Counted from the stretch's first letter, positions 53,250 through 63,276 are shown. The stretch is 64,000 bases of DNA from Clostridia bacterium (GCA_017416855.1 JAFQAZ010000031.1:59521-123520); one strand, 5' to 3'. The notes: generated by a model not told the origin, from the sequence alone. A program made the numbers and translations.

Positions 53250-54092
53250 TTATTCAATCTCGTTTCCAACGCGGGCATCAAAATACTTCTGATGACCACT
53301 CTGATCTGTAATCACATAAATGGGTGTCGCCGAAATTTCACGACTTTCCAGATAATCTCCGGATGTATAAAAACAGGATTCTATTGCTTCAACAGATTTC
53401 GGCCATTGGTCATTCCGATAAATAACATTAACCAGCACCGCTGTTATATCCAGCAAGGGTTCGTTTCCATAACTCTCCGCTTCCGCAGAAGAAAACCAAT
53501 GTCCTTCCAGACTTAGAATTCCCTCTTTATCCGCTTTTACATTCATAGAAATACCGCAAATTTTCTTGCCATTATACAATGGAATAATCCGGCCCTCAAA
53601 CAGCCCCGACGAATTCTGCTCCTGCAAAACGGTAAACTCATTTGCTTTAAAGCCCAGCTTTTTAAGATTTTCCTGCACTATTTTTGTATCCGTCTTTTCT
53701 CCTGAACCGTAAGGCATTACTTTCTTTTTACTGGTGTAGGTAAAAAATGTGTCTTTTACCTTCAGGGTTGCTTCTTCATTTTCAAAGAGATACTCATGAT
53801 TTTCATCATCTGAAAGCTTAACCTCACAGATGCCCAGCATAAGTTCTGCCGCCTGAGCCGGATTACTGAAGTAGTTTTTCAATACGATATTCTGATTTTT
53901 CGTCCGTTGTCTGGGCACAGTTTCTGTCTGGATTTTTATTCCTTTATCCTGCAAAATCTGCACCGTTTTTTCCACGGTTTCTTTCGGTAGTTGTTCATAA
54001 TCAGAGCGAGTTTGCAAAAGAACACACAGCAAAAAGATATCCACGGTTAAAAACATAATAATTAAAATTGTCTTTGCGCGTCCCCAGTTCAT
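53250..54092 (-). CDS. walI: WalI (YycI), regulator of the WalK kinase
   Basis: 280 residues. A single N-terminal helix (about 7-26) is followed by an external domain. The start MNWGRAKTILIIMFLTVDIFLL is the family hallmark (given here in full 20-residue reach: MNWGRAKTILIIMFLTVDIF). WalI and WalH bind WalK at the membrane and adjust its activity. It lies 11 bases after walH in the wal operon order. Confidence 0.88.
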   Translation of the reverse strand: MNWGRAKTILIIMFLTVDIFLLCVLLQTRSDYEQLPKETVEKTVQILQDKGIKIQTETVPRQRTKNQNIVLKNYFSNPAQAAELMLGICEVKLSDDENHEYLFENEEATLKVKDTFFTYTSKKKVMPYGSGEKTDTKIVQENLKKLGFKANEFTVLQEQNSSGLFEGRIIPLYNGKKICGISMNVKADKEGILSLEGHWFSSAEAESYGNEPLLDITAVLVNVIYRNDQWPKSVEAIESCFYTSGDYLESREISATPIYVITDQSGHQKYFDARVGNEIE

Positions 54093-54103
54093 GACTCACC
54101 TTC

Positions 54104-55582
54104 TCATTCAAATATTCGTTCCACACCGTCAACCCGGCCATACCATTTAGGAACAACTGCACCTGCCTCTTCCACAACATAACAGTAATCAGCCGTTTCT
54201 ATATGAAGCGGTTCCGTTCCGTTATGCAAGGTATTCACCAGTTGATCTGCCGCCGTTAGCAAAGGCAAACACTGCTGTCGTTCGCCCTCATAGGCTTTAT
54301 ATCCCCAAAGGCAATGGCGGTAGGATGTTAAATATCCCTCAGTCACTTCCATTTCTATCGCTGCATGGTAACCGTCCTCTGTCTGCCAACGGACAGGAAC
54401 GCCATTCACACAGTAATCAAAGGACAATTTATAAGAAGTCTGTCTTTCTGTCTGGCTGACCAGACCGGAGCTGATCTGCAAATGTTCGAAATAAGTCTCC
54501 GGCATATAACTGCACAGTGCTGCAACAAAATCCACAGAATCAGCCATTGCCCTGCTTACATCATAATTGGTTCTGTCGGTACTATTTGAAATATCCAAGC
54601 CACGGCTTCCCTGCACCGTCTGATATTCCAGACGGCCATTTGGATACATTGTCAAGGTAGCATTATTCTCCACAAATACACGTGCATTTTCCAAATCAGT
54701 ATACCGTCGCATTGTCCGGGAGTTGATAGAAAAAACTTCTAACACATCTTCCGTCATTTCCTCAAACCGGGAGCGGTGTTCTTCCTCTGTCCCCAACATT
54801 TGCACTGACGGAATTTCTGACGGCATCAGGTCTAGCAATATCAACGGATCAAACAATACCTTTGAAGCAGAATTCTCCTGTTCTTTATGGAAATTCAGTT
54901 CAAAAGAATAAGAAAGAATATTGCCGGTGGAAGCGCCTGCCAGATATTCCTGTAATTGAGCATCCAGCGCGTTCTTGTTCATTTCTATAATATATCGGTA
55001 AGCCGTATTGCTCTTTTTATCTGTTATATAAAGGGAAACGTCGTTCATAACGCTGTCATGCAGGCCGATAATATAGCCACTGACAATGCTGATATCCTCA
55101 GATAAGAGGTTACTGCTCTGGTCACACAATGTTGAAGAAAACAGCCTGAAATCACAATCCTTGCCGTAATCCACATAAATCGTTTTGCCCTTTAAAAGGG
55201 AATGATATGTATCTGTGCTGATGGTTTCTTTTATTCTGACAGAATATTCACCCGTCAGAACCTTATAAATAAATTCATCTGAAAAGCTTCTCACTTTTTC
55301 AAAATCCGGATGGCCATTTTGTATCATCACTCGGTTACCCGAATGATTCAAAACAATTTTATTCGGTTTGAGCAAAACTTTCATATTCTGAGAAAACCCT
55401 GCTTCATGGCCTTTGTCAAACCACTTCTGAATAGGATTGATAATATGCGAATGAATCGATGAGGTGATATAGCTATAACCGTCAGGCAGAAAATAACTAC
55501 CAAACCAGATTTGCCCGGCAAGAAAAAACATCAGCAAAACTGAAAAAAATAACAATAAATTTTTTAAATATTTCTTTAGCAT
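54104..55582 (-). CDS. walH: WalH (YycH), regulator of the WalK kinase
   Basis: 492 residues from ATG 55582 (AGGAGG 6 bases upstream); the reading to 55621 has no site. A helix at about 6-25 is followed by a large external region with beta-rich stretches such as NSRTMRRYTDLENARVFVEN and TLTMYPNGRLEYQT. Length and order before walI fit YycH. Sequence resemblance to B. subtilis YycH is low, as usual for the family; the assignment leans on the operon. Confidence 0.85.
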   Translation of the reverse strand: MLKKYLKNLLLFFSVLLMFFLAGQIWFGSYFLPDGYSYITSSIHSHIINPIQKWFDKGHEAGFSQNMKVLLKPNKIVLNHSGNRVMIQNGHPDFEKVRSFSDEFIYKVLTGEYSVRIKETISTDTYHSLLKGKTIYVDYGKDCDFRLFSSTLCDQSSNLLSEDISIVSGYIIGLHDSVMNDVSLYITDKKSNTAYRYIIEMNKNALDAQLQEYLAGASTGNILSYSFELNFHKEQENSASKVLFDPLILLDLMPSEIPSVQMLGTEEEHRSRFEEMTEDVLEVFSINSRTMRRYTDLENARVFVENNATLTMYPNGRLEYQTVQGSRGLDISNSTDRTNYDVSRAMADSVDFVAALCSYMPETYFEHLQISSGLVSQTERQTSYKLSFDYCVNGVPVRWQTEDGYHAAIEMEVTEGYLTSYRHCLWGYKAYEGERQQCLPLLTAADQLVNTLHNGTEPLHIETADYCYVVEEAGAVVPKWYGRVDGVERIFE

Positions 55583-55681
55583 TCTCTGCCTCCTTTCCGG
55601 CTTATAATAAAAACAGGGCATCCGCCGTTTTCAATCCACCGGATCAAAACTACCGATACCCCGTTAGCATACAACCTGTAT

Positions 55682-56158
55682 TTAATTGAATATTGAGCTG
55701 ATAACACCTTTAATTCTATCCATAAAGCCAATATGTAAAAGATTTACTTCAAATTTTACGACTATATAAACAGAATCATCCCAACCGCCGCGGATTAAAA
55801 ACTTGTTGTTACCTGTGGTCAGGTCAACCTGGCCCGCATACAGCATAGTAGCGCCCACCGTTGTTTCCATCGGCACATCATCTACCACAATTTTGTGATA
55901 GCATCCGGTAACAGCATCAAAGCGATACACCGTTACCTGTGCGCCTTCCGGCACTGTTGCTGAAATCGGTAATTTTTTATTATCGGTTGAAGTAATCAGC
56001 TGCTCGGGAGCTTTCAGCGTTAATAAACCTTCTACTGTAGATTCAACCTCCGCCGGCAACACATCCGGTGCTGCATAAGCACTGACTGCCATACTCATAA
56101 GCATAACAAGCGTCAATAACACCACACAGATTCTTGATATGTATTTCTTCATAACCAA
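55682..56158 (-). CDS. Secreted protein of unknown function in the wal operon
   Basis: 158 residues from TTG 56158, with AGGAGG 8 bases upstream; ATG 56152 (two residues shorter) is the alternative. A clear signal peptide ends in SAYA near residue 29. The mature part of about 129 residues is beta-rich, with VPEGAQVTVYRFDAVTGCYH and FLIRGGWDDSVYIVVKFEV, and ends in a possible amphipathic helix FMDRIKGVISSIFN. I do not recognise the family. It lies between walK and walH on the same strand, a place with no gene in B. subtilis, so a link to WalK sensing is an attractive inference. Confidence 0.8.
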   Translation of the reverse strand: MVMKKYISRICVVLLTLVMLMSMAVSAYAAPDVLPAEVESTVEGLLTLKAPEQLITSTDNKKLPISATVPEGAQVTVYRFDAVTGCYHKIVVDDVPMETTVGATMLYAGQVDLTTGNNKFLIRGGWDDSVYIVVKFEVNLLHIGFMDRIKGVISSIFN

Positions 56159-56325
56159 CTGCAACACCTCCTGATACAGTTTCAAACAAGCATATATGCT
56201 TTTTTTATTACCTTCTTTTACCCAAAAGTTCATATAATGACACTTCTAAGTGTACTTATTGTATCATACAATTTTTACAGATATGTTACGGCAATATTAT
56301 GTTCCATTTACATTTTCAGGACGAA

Positions 56326-58092
56326 TTATGTAAACTCTGGCTTTATCGTCGGCAGAGTAATCACCACTTCTGTTCCTTCATTCACCTTACTGTTAATGGA
56401 AATCGTACCCTCGTGAGCATCTACAATACTCTTGGAAATAGCCAACCCCAAACCGGTTCCGCCCTTTTCACGACTTCTGGCTTTATCCACTCGGTAAAAA
56501 CGCTCAAAAATGCGTTGCAAGTCCTTTTCAGGAATGCCTATACCGCTATCCTTCACCTTAATCGTCACCTTGCCGAACACCTGACTGGCTGATACATCAA
56601 TACGGCCGCCGTTGGGTGTATACTTAATAGAGTTAGATATAATGTTAAGCAAGAGTTGTTCCAGCTTATCCCTGTCGCCATAAAAACTATCAAAGGGTTG
56701 TTTGGCGTGAAGAGTCAGCCTGTGCCCCTGCTCTTTGGCAACCAGCTTCATGGTATCCACCACATCTGTCACCAGCACCTTAATATCAAATACTGTTTTT
56801 TTCAGCTGGTCCGGCTGTTCCAGACTGGATAACACCAAAAGGTCTTTAACCATACGGGTCATACGGTCTGTTTCGTTTAAAATAATGTTAATAAAGGTGA
56901 CCGGCACATCTGTACCATCTACCATATCAAGCAAAGTTTCAGCATAGGATTTTACCGTTGTTAAAGGTGTACGCAATTCATGCGAAACATTAGCCACAAA
57001 TTCGCGGCGGGAGTTTTCCAGCTTTTGCTGTCTGGTCACATCATGAAGCACCACCAGAACACCACCGGTGTTATCCTGCTCACCTTCAAAAACGGCAAAG
57101 CTGGCTTTTAATGTAATGTGATCCAGCTCCACATCGCGCTCCACATAGCGGTAATCCTCCAGATAGAGCATATCGCCCAGATGAACATCCACATTGTGGC
57201 CAAGGAAAAACTCGTCAAATTCAATCTTGACTTCATCTTGCAGAGCAAACATTTTTTTAGCAGTGGGATTAATATGAATCAGACTGCCGTCTGTGGAAAA
57301 CGCCATCACACCGTCTGTCATATTCTGCAGAATGGTTTCACTCTTATTCTTTTCCGTAGACATTTCCAACAAAGTTTCCTGCAATTTGGAAGACATATCA
57401 TTAAACGTTTCTGTTAAGGTACCAATTTCGTCATTGGATTTAACATCCATCTTCGTTTCAAACTCGCCTTCTGCCAAACCCTTTGCCTTCTGTGTCAGGT
57501 TCGCAATCGGCGTGGTGATGGTACGGGACAGAACATATCCCAGGACCAGCGAAACGGAAATGCCCAGCAAAATTGCCTGTAGAATAATATTGAAAATATG
57601 TTGAATGGTTGTATTCAGCTCTTCCTTTGTATCCTGCACATAAATAATGTAAGAAAAATCCTGACTATGCACCGGCACAGCATAATCCATCACTGCCGCC
57701 TGAGGACTGACATCTTTGCCCACCTCACCGGAAAGAGCCGCAATCAAATTGGGGGTTTGCATGGTGAATTGACCCTGATATGGAATGGAACTGTCTACCA
57801 CAGCACCTGTTGCCGCCGAAATAATATAATAATTCCGGTAAGAGTCAATGCCCATACGGGCCGTGTGAGCATTCAGCAGACTCTGAATATATTCCTCACC
57901 CTGCTCCTGAGCGGTGCCTGCTTCCATTTGATCAATAAAAGATTCTGTGAAAATAGAATCCATTTCATCTGCAAATAAGCTATAATATGTATTGGTAACA
58001 GAAAGGACCAAAAAGGTTCCGGCCACAGACATAATCGCCAGAACCAGTAAAACAAAAATGGTTACAATTTTCCATTGAAGGCTTTTAAACAT
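56326..58092 (-). CDS. walK: Sensor histidine kinase WalK (VicK)
   Basis: 588 residues. TM1 (about 8-31), an external sensor domain of about 135 residues, and TM2 (about 166-188) are followed by HAMP (about 188-245), a PAS domain (about 250-355), the phospho-acceptor H371 in NVSHELRTPLTTVKS, and an ATPase domain to the end with GGTGLGLAISKSIV. It senses cell-wall state and phosphorylates WalR; the system controls peptidoglycan hydrolases and is usually essential. Confidence 0.95.
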   Translation of the reverse strand: MFKSLQWKIVTIFVLLVLAIMSVAGTFLVLSVTNTYYSLFADEMDSIFTESFIDQMEAGTAQEQGEEYIQSLLNAHTARMGIDSYRNYYIISAATGAVVDSSIPYQGQFTMQTPNLIAALSGEVGKDVSPQAAVMDYAVPVHSQDFSYIIYVQDTKEELNTTIQHIFNIILQAILLGISVSLVLGYVLSRTITTPIANLTQKAKGLAEGEFETKMDVKSNDEIGTLTETFNDMSSKLQETLLEMSTEKNKSETILQNMTDGVMAFSTDGSLIHINPTAKKMFALQDEVKIEFDEFFLGHNVDVHLGDMLYLEDYRYVERDVELDHITLKASFAVFEGEQDNTGGVLVVLHDVTRQQKLENSRREFVANVSHELRTPLTTVKSYAETLLDMVDGTDVPVTFINIILNETDRMTRMVKDLLVLSSLEQPDQLKKTVFDIKVLVTDVVDTMKLVAKEQGHRLTLHAKQPFDSFYGDRDKLEQLLLNIISNSIKYTPNGGRIDVSASQVFGKVTIKVKDSGIGIPEKDLQRIFERFYRVDKARSREKGGTGLGLAISKSIVDAHEGTISINSKVNEGTEVVITLPTIKPEFT

Positions 58093-58128
58093 AGCCGTGA
58101 GCCTTTCTGCCCGGGAGAATGATAATAC

Positions 58129-58159
58129 AACCCTCTTACCCCGGGCGGATAAGAGGGTT
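58129..58159 (-). promoter_or_regulatory. Hairpin between walR and walK
   Basis: AACCCTCTTA and TAAGAGGGTT form a perfect 10-bp stem around an 11-base GC-rich loop. No T run follows, so it may be a processing or stability element that lets walR and walK be made at different levels. Confidence 0.5.
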
Positions 58160-58165
58160 TATGTA

Positions 58166-58870
58166 TTATTCTGCTGATTTACTGAAATAATAACCAACAC
58201 CGCGTTTGGTTAAAATATATTTGGGATTGCTGGAATCGTCTTCTACCTTTTCACGCAAACGACGAACCGTTACATCCACAGTTCGCACATCGCCATAAAA
58301 TTCATAGCCCCAAACACTGGAGAGTAACGCCTCTCGGGAGAAAATGCGATTCGGCTGTACCACCAAAAACTTTAACAGTTCATATTCCCGCAAGGTTAAA
58401 TCCAAAACAACGCCGTTTTTAACGGCCTCATATTTTGTGGTGTTAATAATAAAATCGGGAGCTGCCACAATAATATCCTGAGCTGCAGTCTCTTCCTTTG
58501 CATCGCTGGAAAAACGGCGCATATTGGCCTTAACACGAGCCAGCACCTCGCGAACACTGAAGGGCTTTGTAATGTAGTCATCGGCGCCCAGCTCCAGCCC
58601 CAGAACCTTGTCAACCTCTTCTTCCCGGGCTGTAATCATAATGATAGGCACATTAGACTTTTCACGAACGCGCTTGCAAACATCAAAGCCATCCATCTTC
58701 GGCAACATAATATCAAGCAAAATCAAATCAGGATTTTTAGTCAGAGCCAACACCAGACCTTCTTCTCCATCGCTGGCACCCAACACCTTAAAACCTTCTT
58801 TTTCCAGATTAAATTTCAAAATTTCCAGAATTGGCTTTTCATCATCCACAACCAGAATTGTGCGTTCCAC
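58166..58870 (-). CDS. walR: Response regulator WalR (VicR), OmpR family
   Basis: 234 residues from GTG 58870, which has GGGGTGG just upstream and gives the family start ERTILVVDDEKPI. A longer reading to 58903 would overlap pgeF. The receiver domain has D9, D10 and phospho-acceptor D53 in LLDIMLPKMDGF. The winged helix (about 135-230) carries LREYELLKFLV and DVRTVDVTVRRLREKVE. Partner of WalK. Confidence 0.95.
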   Translation of the reverse strand: MERTILVVDDEKPILEILKFNLEKEGFKVLGASDGEEGLVLALTKNPDLILLDIMLPKMDGFDVCKRVREKSNVPIIMITAREEEVDKVLGLELGADDYITKPFSVREVLARVKANMRRFSSDAKEETAAQDIIVAAPDFIINTTKYEAVKNGVVLDLTLREYELLKFLVVQPNRIFSREALLSSVWGYEFYGDVRTVDVTVRRLREKVEDDSSNPKYILTKRGVGYYFSKSAE

Positions 58871-58889
58871 CAAGCCACCCCATTTCTCT

Positions 58890-59699
58890 TTATTGTAGTT
58901 CAATCACAGCACACATCCGGCCGGTTTCCCCGTCTCGTCTGTGTGAAAAGAATAATTCTTCATTACAATATGTGCATAAATTACAGGTGTGAATATGTTC
59001 CTGGGAAATGCCCATTTGCAACAAGGAATATATATTCAATGCATCGGTATCAATATAATACTTACCATTCTTTTTAATAGTGCTTTTTTCTGCCATTCCA
59101 TGAAAATGAAGTAAAAATTCAAGATATACATCTTCATCCACTTCAAAATGACATTGTTTAATGGACGGCCCCATAGCTACCAGAATTTGTTCACTGTTGC
59201 ACCCATACTCTCTCATCATCGTCATCACGGCCCACTGTGCTATTTTCTGCACAGTGCCCCGCCATCCGGAGTGAACAGATGCAATTACTTTTTGCACCGG
59301 ATCCAAAAAGAGAATGGGCGTACAGTCAGCATAAAAGGTTGCCAGCGCCACACCGGGCTCATTGGTTACCAGACCGTCAATTTCCTGCAAATCGCTTTCC
59401 CTGTATAATCCCTTACCACAATCCTTCAGGCCGGCGCGATAAATCGCTGTTCCGTGAACCTGCTGAGAGAGCACCAGATGAGAGGAGTCTATGGAAAGCG
59501 CTTCGCAAAACAAGGAAAAATTCTGTTCGACATTCTCCCTACAGTCTTTGGTGTGCACGCCTAAATTTAAAGACGAAAAAATTCCTGTACTGGTTCCCTT
59601 TTTTTTGGTTGAAAAACCGTGTTTTACCAAACCGGTTTCCGAAAAAGCATCACACTGAAGCACACGGCCACCCTCATAGGTGAATCCGTCTTTATACAT
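58890..59699 (-). CDS. pgeF: YfiH/PgeF-family (laccase-domain) purine nucleoside enzyme
   Basis: 269 residues. The zinc triad is visible: H82 in QQVHGTAIY, C126 in YADCTPILF and H143 in SVHSGWRGT. Family members cleave purine nucleosides, or in Escherichia coli edit L-Ser from peptidoglycan precursors (PgeF). Either role fits a cell-wall operon. It overlaps korC by 8 bases at its 5' end and precedes walR by about 19 bases. Confidence 0.9.
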   Translation of the reverse strand: MYKDGFTYEGGRVLQCDAFSETGLVKHGFSTKKKGTSTGIFSSLNLGVHTKDCRENVEQNFSLFCEALSIDSSHLVLSQQVHGTAIYRAGLKDCGKGLYRESDLQEIDGLVTNEPGVALATFYADCTPILFLDPVQKVIASVHSGWRGTVQKIAQWAVMTMMREYGCNSEQILVAMGPSIKQCHFEVDEDVYLEFLLHFHGMAEKSTIKKNGKYYIDTDALNIYSLLQMGISQEHIHTCNLCTYCNEELFFSHRRDGETGRMCAVIELQ

Positions 59700-60228
59700 A
59701 TTGCAGACCTAACTCAATAGCCTTTACATTCTTTTCAAGCAAAGCTGCTTTTGTAGGCGGAATGCTCTTTTCCAGACCTGCTTTTAATTCTTCAACGGTG
59801 TAAAGACCGGTTTCTTTAACCAAGCAGCCTACAATAACCATATTGGCCAGATTGCCCAAGTCATTTTCCAGTGCCATTTCACGGGCAGGAACTTTAATAA
59901 CCTTAACATCAGTCCGTTCAACCTCACGGTCAACTAAAGAGCTGTCCATGATAATAAGACCGCCAGCAGGCAGCGTTGCTTCAAATTTATCAAGGGAAGG
60001 GCGGTTCATAGCAATGAGCACATCCGGATGAGGAATAATCGGCGAGCCAACAGGCTTATCGGAAATAACCACACTGCAGTTTGCAGTACCGCCACGCATT
60101 TCAGGACCATAAGACGGAAGCCAGGAAACTTCGCGTTCAGCCTTAAGACCAGCATACGCCAAAACCTTACCGGCAAACAGAATGCCCTGTCCGCCAAAAC
60201 CTGCCAACATAATTTTGCAATTTTTCAT
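59692..60228 (-). CDS. 2-oxoacid:ferredoxin oxidoreductase gamma subunit
   Basis: 178 residues from ATG 60228; ATG 60237 is an alternative, with AAAGG only 2 bases before it. The start KIMLAGFGGQGILFAGKVLA is the hallmark of the gamma subunit (KorC/VorC/IorB type). GPEMRGGTANCSVVIS and IIPHPDVLIAMN follow. Such subunits normally work with alpha and beta (and delta ferredoxin-like) subunits encoded beside them. None is here, which makes this an orphan between murA and pgeF. A hairpin just upstream abuts its ribosome binding site. Confidence 0.9.
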   Translation of the reverse strand: MKNCKIMLAGFGGQGILFAGKVLAYAGLKAEREVSWLPSYGPEMRGGTANCSVVISDKPVGSPIIPHPDVLIAMNRPSLDKFEATLPAGGLIIMDSSLVDREVERTDVKVIKVPAREMALENDLGNLANMVIVGCLVKETGLYTVEELKAGLEKSIPPTKAALLEKNVKAIELGLQYV

Positions 60229-60245
60229 GTTTTTCATAGCCTTTC

Positions 60246-60295
60246 TGCCCACAAGAGATATACATTTTTGAAAACCCCGGCCTTATCTGTGGGCA
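60246..60295 (-). promoter_or_regulatory. Hairpin abutting the korC-type gene's ribosome binding site
   Basis: TGCCCACA (60288-60295 on minus) pairs with TGTGGGCA (60246-60253). Inner AGATA/TATCT-like pairs extend the stem around a loop of about 24 bases. AAAGG lies directly after the stem. It could govern translation or processing at the murA-korC junction. Confidence 0.5.
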
Positions 60296-60319
60296 AATAA
60301 GGAGATGGGCATTTAAAAC

Positions 60320-61576
60320 TTAATATGTAACGCGCTGGATATCAGCACCCAACGCTTTAAATTTCTCTTCAAACTTTTCGTATCCGCGGTCAATGTGTTT
60401 CAGTTCGGTTATTTCTGTAACCCCCTGAGCCATCAAACCGGCAATCACCATTCCGGCACCGCCGCGAAGGTCTGTTGCTGCCACCTGAGTACCTGTTAAA
60501 GAGGCCACACCGTTAATCACCGCTTTTTTACCGTCTACCCGGACATCAGCACCCAGCTTGAGTAACTCCGTTACATACTGAAAACGGTTATCCCAAACAC
60601 CTTCAATCACATTGCTGGTGCCTTTGGCTACTGACAAAAGTGCCACAATCTGCGGCTGCATATCGGTAGGAAATCCCGGATACGGTAAGGTTTTAATGTT
60701 CACGGCTTCAATTTCTTCCGCACCTTCAACACGAATGCTATCGTCATATTCTGTTACCTTTGCTCCGGTTTCTATCAGTTTCGCCGTCACCGATTCCATA
60801 TGCTTAGGAATAATATTCTTCACTAAAACATTACCGCCGGTGGCCGCTGCCGCTACCATAAAGGTTCCGGCTTCTATCTGATCCGGTATGATGGAATAGG
60901 TTCCACCCCGTAAGCTTTTTACGCCTTTAATTTTAATAACATCTGTACCGGCGCCCTTTACATTGGCACCCATCGCATTCAAGAAATTGGCAAGGTCAAC
61001 AATATGGGGCTCTTTGGCCACATTTTCAATTTCGGTTGTGCCTTCCGCCAAAACTGCTGCCAGCATAATGTTAATGGTTGCACCCACGCTGACAGTATCC
61101 AGATACACGCTGGTTCCCTGCAGCTTTTCAGCCGTTGCAAAAATAGCATCACCATTCTGATGAACCGTTGCACCAAGCGCCTCAAAACCCTTGATATGTT
61201 GGTCAATAGGACGGGAACCGAAGTTACATCCGCCGGGCATTGTTACATTTGCCTCGCAAAAACGACCCAGCAAAACGCCTAAAAGATAGTATGATGCACG
61301 CATCTTCCGCATCATTTCATCCGGTTTTTCCTGCTTGGTCACATTACGACAGTCAATCCGCAATGTATACGCATCTATGTATTCAACGCTGGCGCCCATA
61401 TTTTTAAGTATAGAAACAATCACTTTAACATCTTGAATATTCGGTACATTTTCAATGGTGCAGACCCCATCTACCAAAATAGCAGCAGGGATAATTGCAA
61501 CAGCAGCATTTTTTGCGCCGCTGACGGTTACTTCACCGCAAAGCTTTTTACCGCCTTTTACCACCATCTTCTCCAA
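60320..61576 (-). CDS. murA: UDP-N-acetylglucosamine 1-carboxyvinyltransferase
   Basis: 418 residues. First committed step of peptidoglycan synthesis. K22-N23 lie in VSGAKNAAVAIIPA, and catalytic C117 in MPGGCNFGSRPIDQHIKGFE, so the enzyme should be open to fosfomycin. GGAGMVIAGLMAQG and DRGYEKFEEKFKALGA complete the fold. It heads the long minus-strand run down to ispE. Confidence 0.96.
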   Translation of the reverse strand: MEKMVVKGGKKLCGEVTVSGAKNAAVAIIPAAILVDGVCTIENVPNIQDVKVIVSILKNMGASVEYIDAYTLRIDCRNVTKQEKPDEMMRKMRASYYLLGVLLGRFCEANVTMPGGCNFGSRPIDQHIKGFEALGATVHQNGDAIFATAEKLQGTSVYLDTVSVGATINIMLAAVLAEGTTEIENVAKEPHIVDLANFLNAMGANVKGAGTDVIKIKGVKSLRGGTYSIIPDQIEAGTFMVAAAATGGNVLVKNIIPKHMESVTAKLIETGAKVTEYDDSIRVEGAEEIEAVNIKTLPYPGFPTDMQPQIVALLSVAKGTSNVIEGVWDNRFQYVTELLKLGADVRVDGKKAVINGVASLTGTQVAATDLRGGAGMVIAGLMAQGVTEITELKHIDRGYEKFEEKFKALGADIQRVTY

Positions 61577-61621
61577 ATTCTACAACCCCTTAATAATTCA
61601 AATCAAAAGATGCACATAATC

Positions 61622-61649
61622 ATTATACCATTTTATACGAAAAAATCAA
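61622..61649 (-). promoter_or_regulatory. Predicted promoter of murA
   Basis: TTGATT (61644-61649) and TATAAT (61622-61627) on the minus strand with a 16-base spacer. Confidence 0.7.
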
Positions 61650-61708
61650 TAGTTTTTGTGTTGTTTCAAGATATTTTGTACTTATTTTTCAGTTTTTCAA
61701 AAAAATGT

Positions 61709-61737
61709 TTTACAAAAATGACAATTTATAGTATAAT
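61709..61737 (+). promoter_or_regulatory. Predicted promoter of lysS
   Basis: TTTACA (61709-61714), a 17-base spacer, TATAAT (61732-61737). The leader before lysS is only about 47 bases, too short for a T-box or lysine riboswitch. Confidence 0.8.
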
Positions 61738-61791
61738 AATAAATTATAATGTATAAATCATAAAAAACAGATAGTTTCCGGGAGGTTCGTT

Positions 61792-63276
61792 ATGCAGCAG
61801 CAACAAGCACACGAAACAGATTTAAACGAAATTTTACAGGTTCGCAGAGATAAGCTGAAGGAACTGCAGGAGGCAGGCCGTGATCCGTTTGTTCAGGTTA
61901 AATTTGACAGAACGCACTCCTCTGCCGAAATCAAAGGCAATTATGAAGCAGTTGAAGGCAAAAAGGTTACCGTTGCCGGCCGTTTAATGTCTAAACGCGG
62001 TATGGGTAAGGTTATGTTCTGCGACTTGCAGGATATTGATGGCAGAATCCAGCTCTTTGTCAAAAAAGATATGCTGGAAGAAGAATATAACGCATTTAAA
62101 AAGTTAGATATCGGTGATATCTTAGGCGCAACCGGTGAAGTGTTCACCACGCAGACCGGTGAAATTTCCATTAAGGTAGAAAGCTACACACTTCTTTCCA
62201 AGTCCCTGCAGCCTCTGCCGGAAAAATTCCACGGCTTAACCGATACCGATATCCGTTATCGTCAACGGTATGTGGATTTGATTATGAACACCGAAGTAAA
62301 GGACACCTTTATTAAGCGTTCTAAAATTATTGCAAGCATCCGTAATTACTTAAACAATCAGGGCTTTTTAGAGGTTGAAACACCGATGCTGGTGGCTAAC
62401 GCCGGCGGTGCCGCTGCCCGTCCTTTTGAAACCCACTTCAATGCATTAAGCGAAGACTTTAAACTCCGCATTTCTCTTGAGCTTTACTTAAAACGCTTAA
62501 TCGTTGGCGGTCTGGAAAGAGTGTATGAAATCGGCCGTGTATTCCGTAACGAAGGTCTTGATACCCGTCACAATCCTGAATTCACCCTGATGGAACTATA
62601 TCAGGCATATACAGATTATCACGGTATGATGGATTTAACCGAAAATCTTTACCGTCATGTAGCACAGGAAGTGCTGGGCACCACTAAAATTGTTTACAAC
62701 GGCGTGGAAATGGATTTGGGACAGCCCTTCCAGAGAATCACTATGGTGGAAGCTGTCAAGAAATATGCCGGTGTTGACTTCGATCAGATTCACACCTTAG
62801 AAGAAGCCCGTGCGGTTGCCAAAGAACATCACGTTGAATTCGAAGACCGTCATAAAAAGGGCGATATCTTAAGCCTGTTCTTTGAAGAATATGCAGAAGA
62901 ACACCTGATTCAGCCCACCTTTGTTATGGACCACCCCATTGAGATTTCTCCGCTGACCAAGAAGAAACCGGAAAATCCTGAATACGTTGAGCGCTTTGAG
63001 TTCTTTATGAACGGCTGGGAAATGGCCAATGCATACTCCGAGCTCAATGACCCCATTGACCAGAGAGAACGTTTCAAAGCTCAGGAAGAACTGCTGGCTC
63101 AGGGTGACGAAGAAGCAAACACTACAGATGAAGACTTTATGAACGCGCTGGAAATTGGTATGCCCCCCACAGGCGGTATCGGCTTCGGCATCGACCGTAT
63201 GTGTATGCTCTTAACTGACTCCGCTGCCATCCGTGATGTGCTGCTGTTCCCCACGATGAAGACTTTGGATAAATAA
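61792..63276 (+). CDS. lysS: Lysyl-tRNA synthetase, class II
   Basis: 494 residues. An OB-fold anticodon domain (about 55-150, [20 protein letters not shown]) is followed by the class II core. Motif 1 lies around [18 protein letters not shown], motif 2 in [17 protein letters not shown], and motif 3 in [29 protein letters not shown] precedes the ATG. Single gene with its own promoter. Confidence 0.97.
   Translation: MQQQQAHETDLNEILQVRRDKLKELQEAGRDPFVQVKFDRTHSSAEIKGNYEAVEGKKVTVAGRLMSKRGMGKVMFCDLQDIDGRIQLFVKKDMLEEEYNAFKKLDIGDILGATGEVFTTQTGEISIKVESYTLLSKSLQPLPEKFHGLTDTDIRYRQRYVDLIMNTEVKDTFIKRSKIIASIRNYLNNQGFLEVETPMLVANAGGAAARPFETHFNALSEDFKLRISLELYLKRLIVGGLERVYEIGRVFRNEGLDTRHNPEFTLMELYQAYTDYHGMMDLTENLYRHVAQEVLGTTKIVYNGVEMDLGQPFQRITMVEAVKKYAGVDFDQIHTLEEARAVAKEHHVEFEDRHKKGDILSLFFEEYAEEHLIQPTFVMDHPIEISPLTKKKPENPEYVERFEFFMNGWEMANAYSELNDPIDQRERFKAQEELLAQGDEEANTTDEDFMNALEIGMPPTGGIGFGIDRMCMLLTDSAAIRDVLLFPTMKTLDK

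Noticed and set aside
61738..61791. T-box or lysine riboswitch before lysS
   Set aside because: The leader is only about 47-54 bases, with no room for either fold and no terminator.
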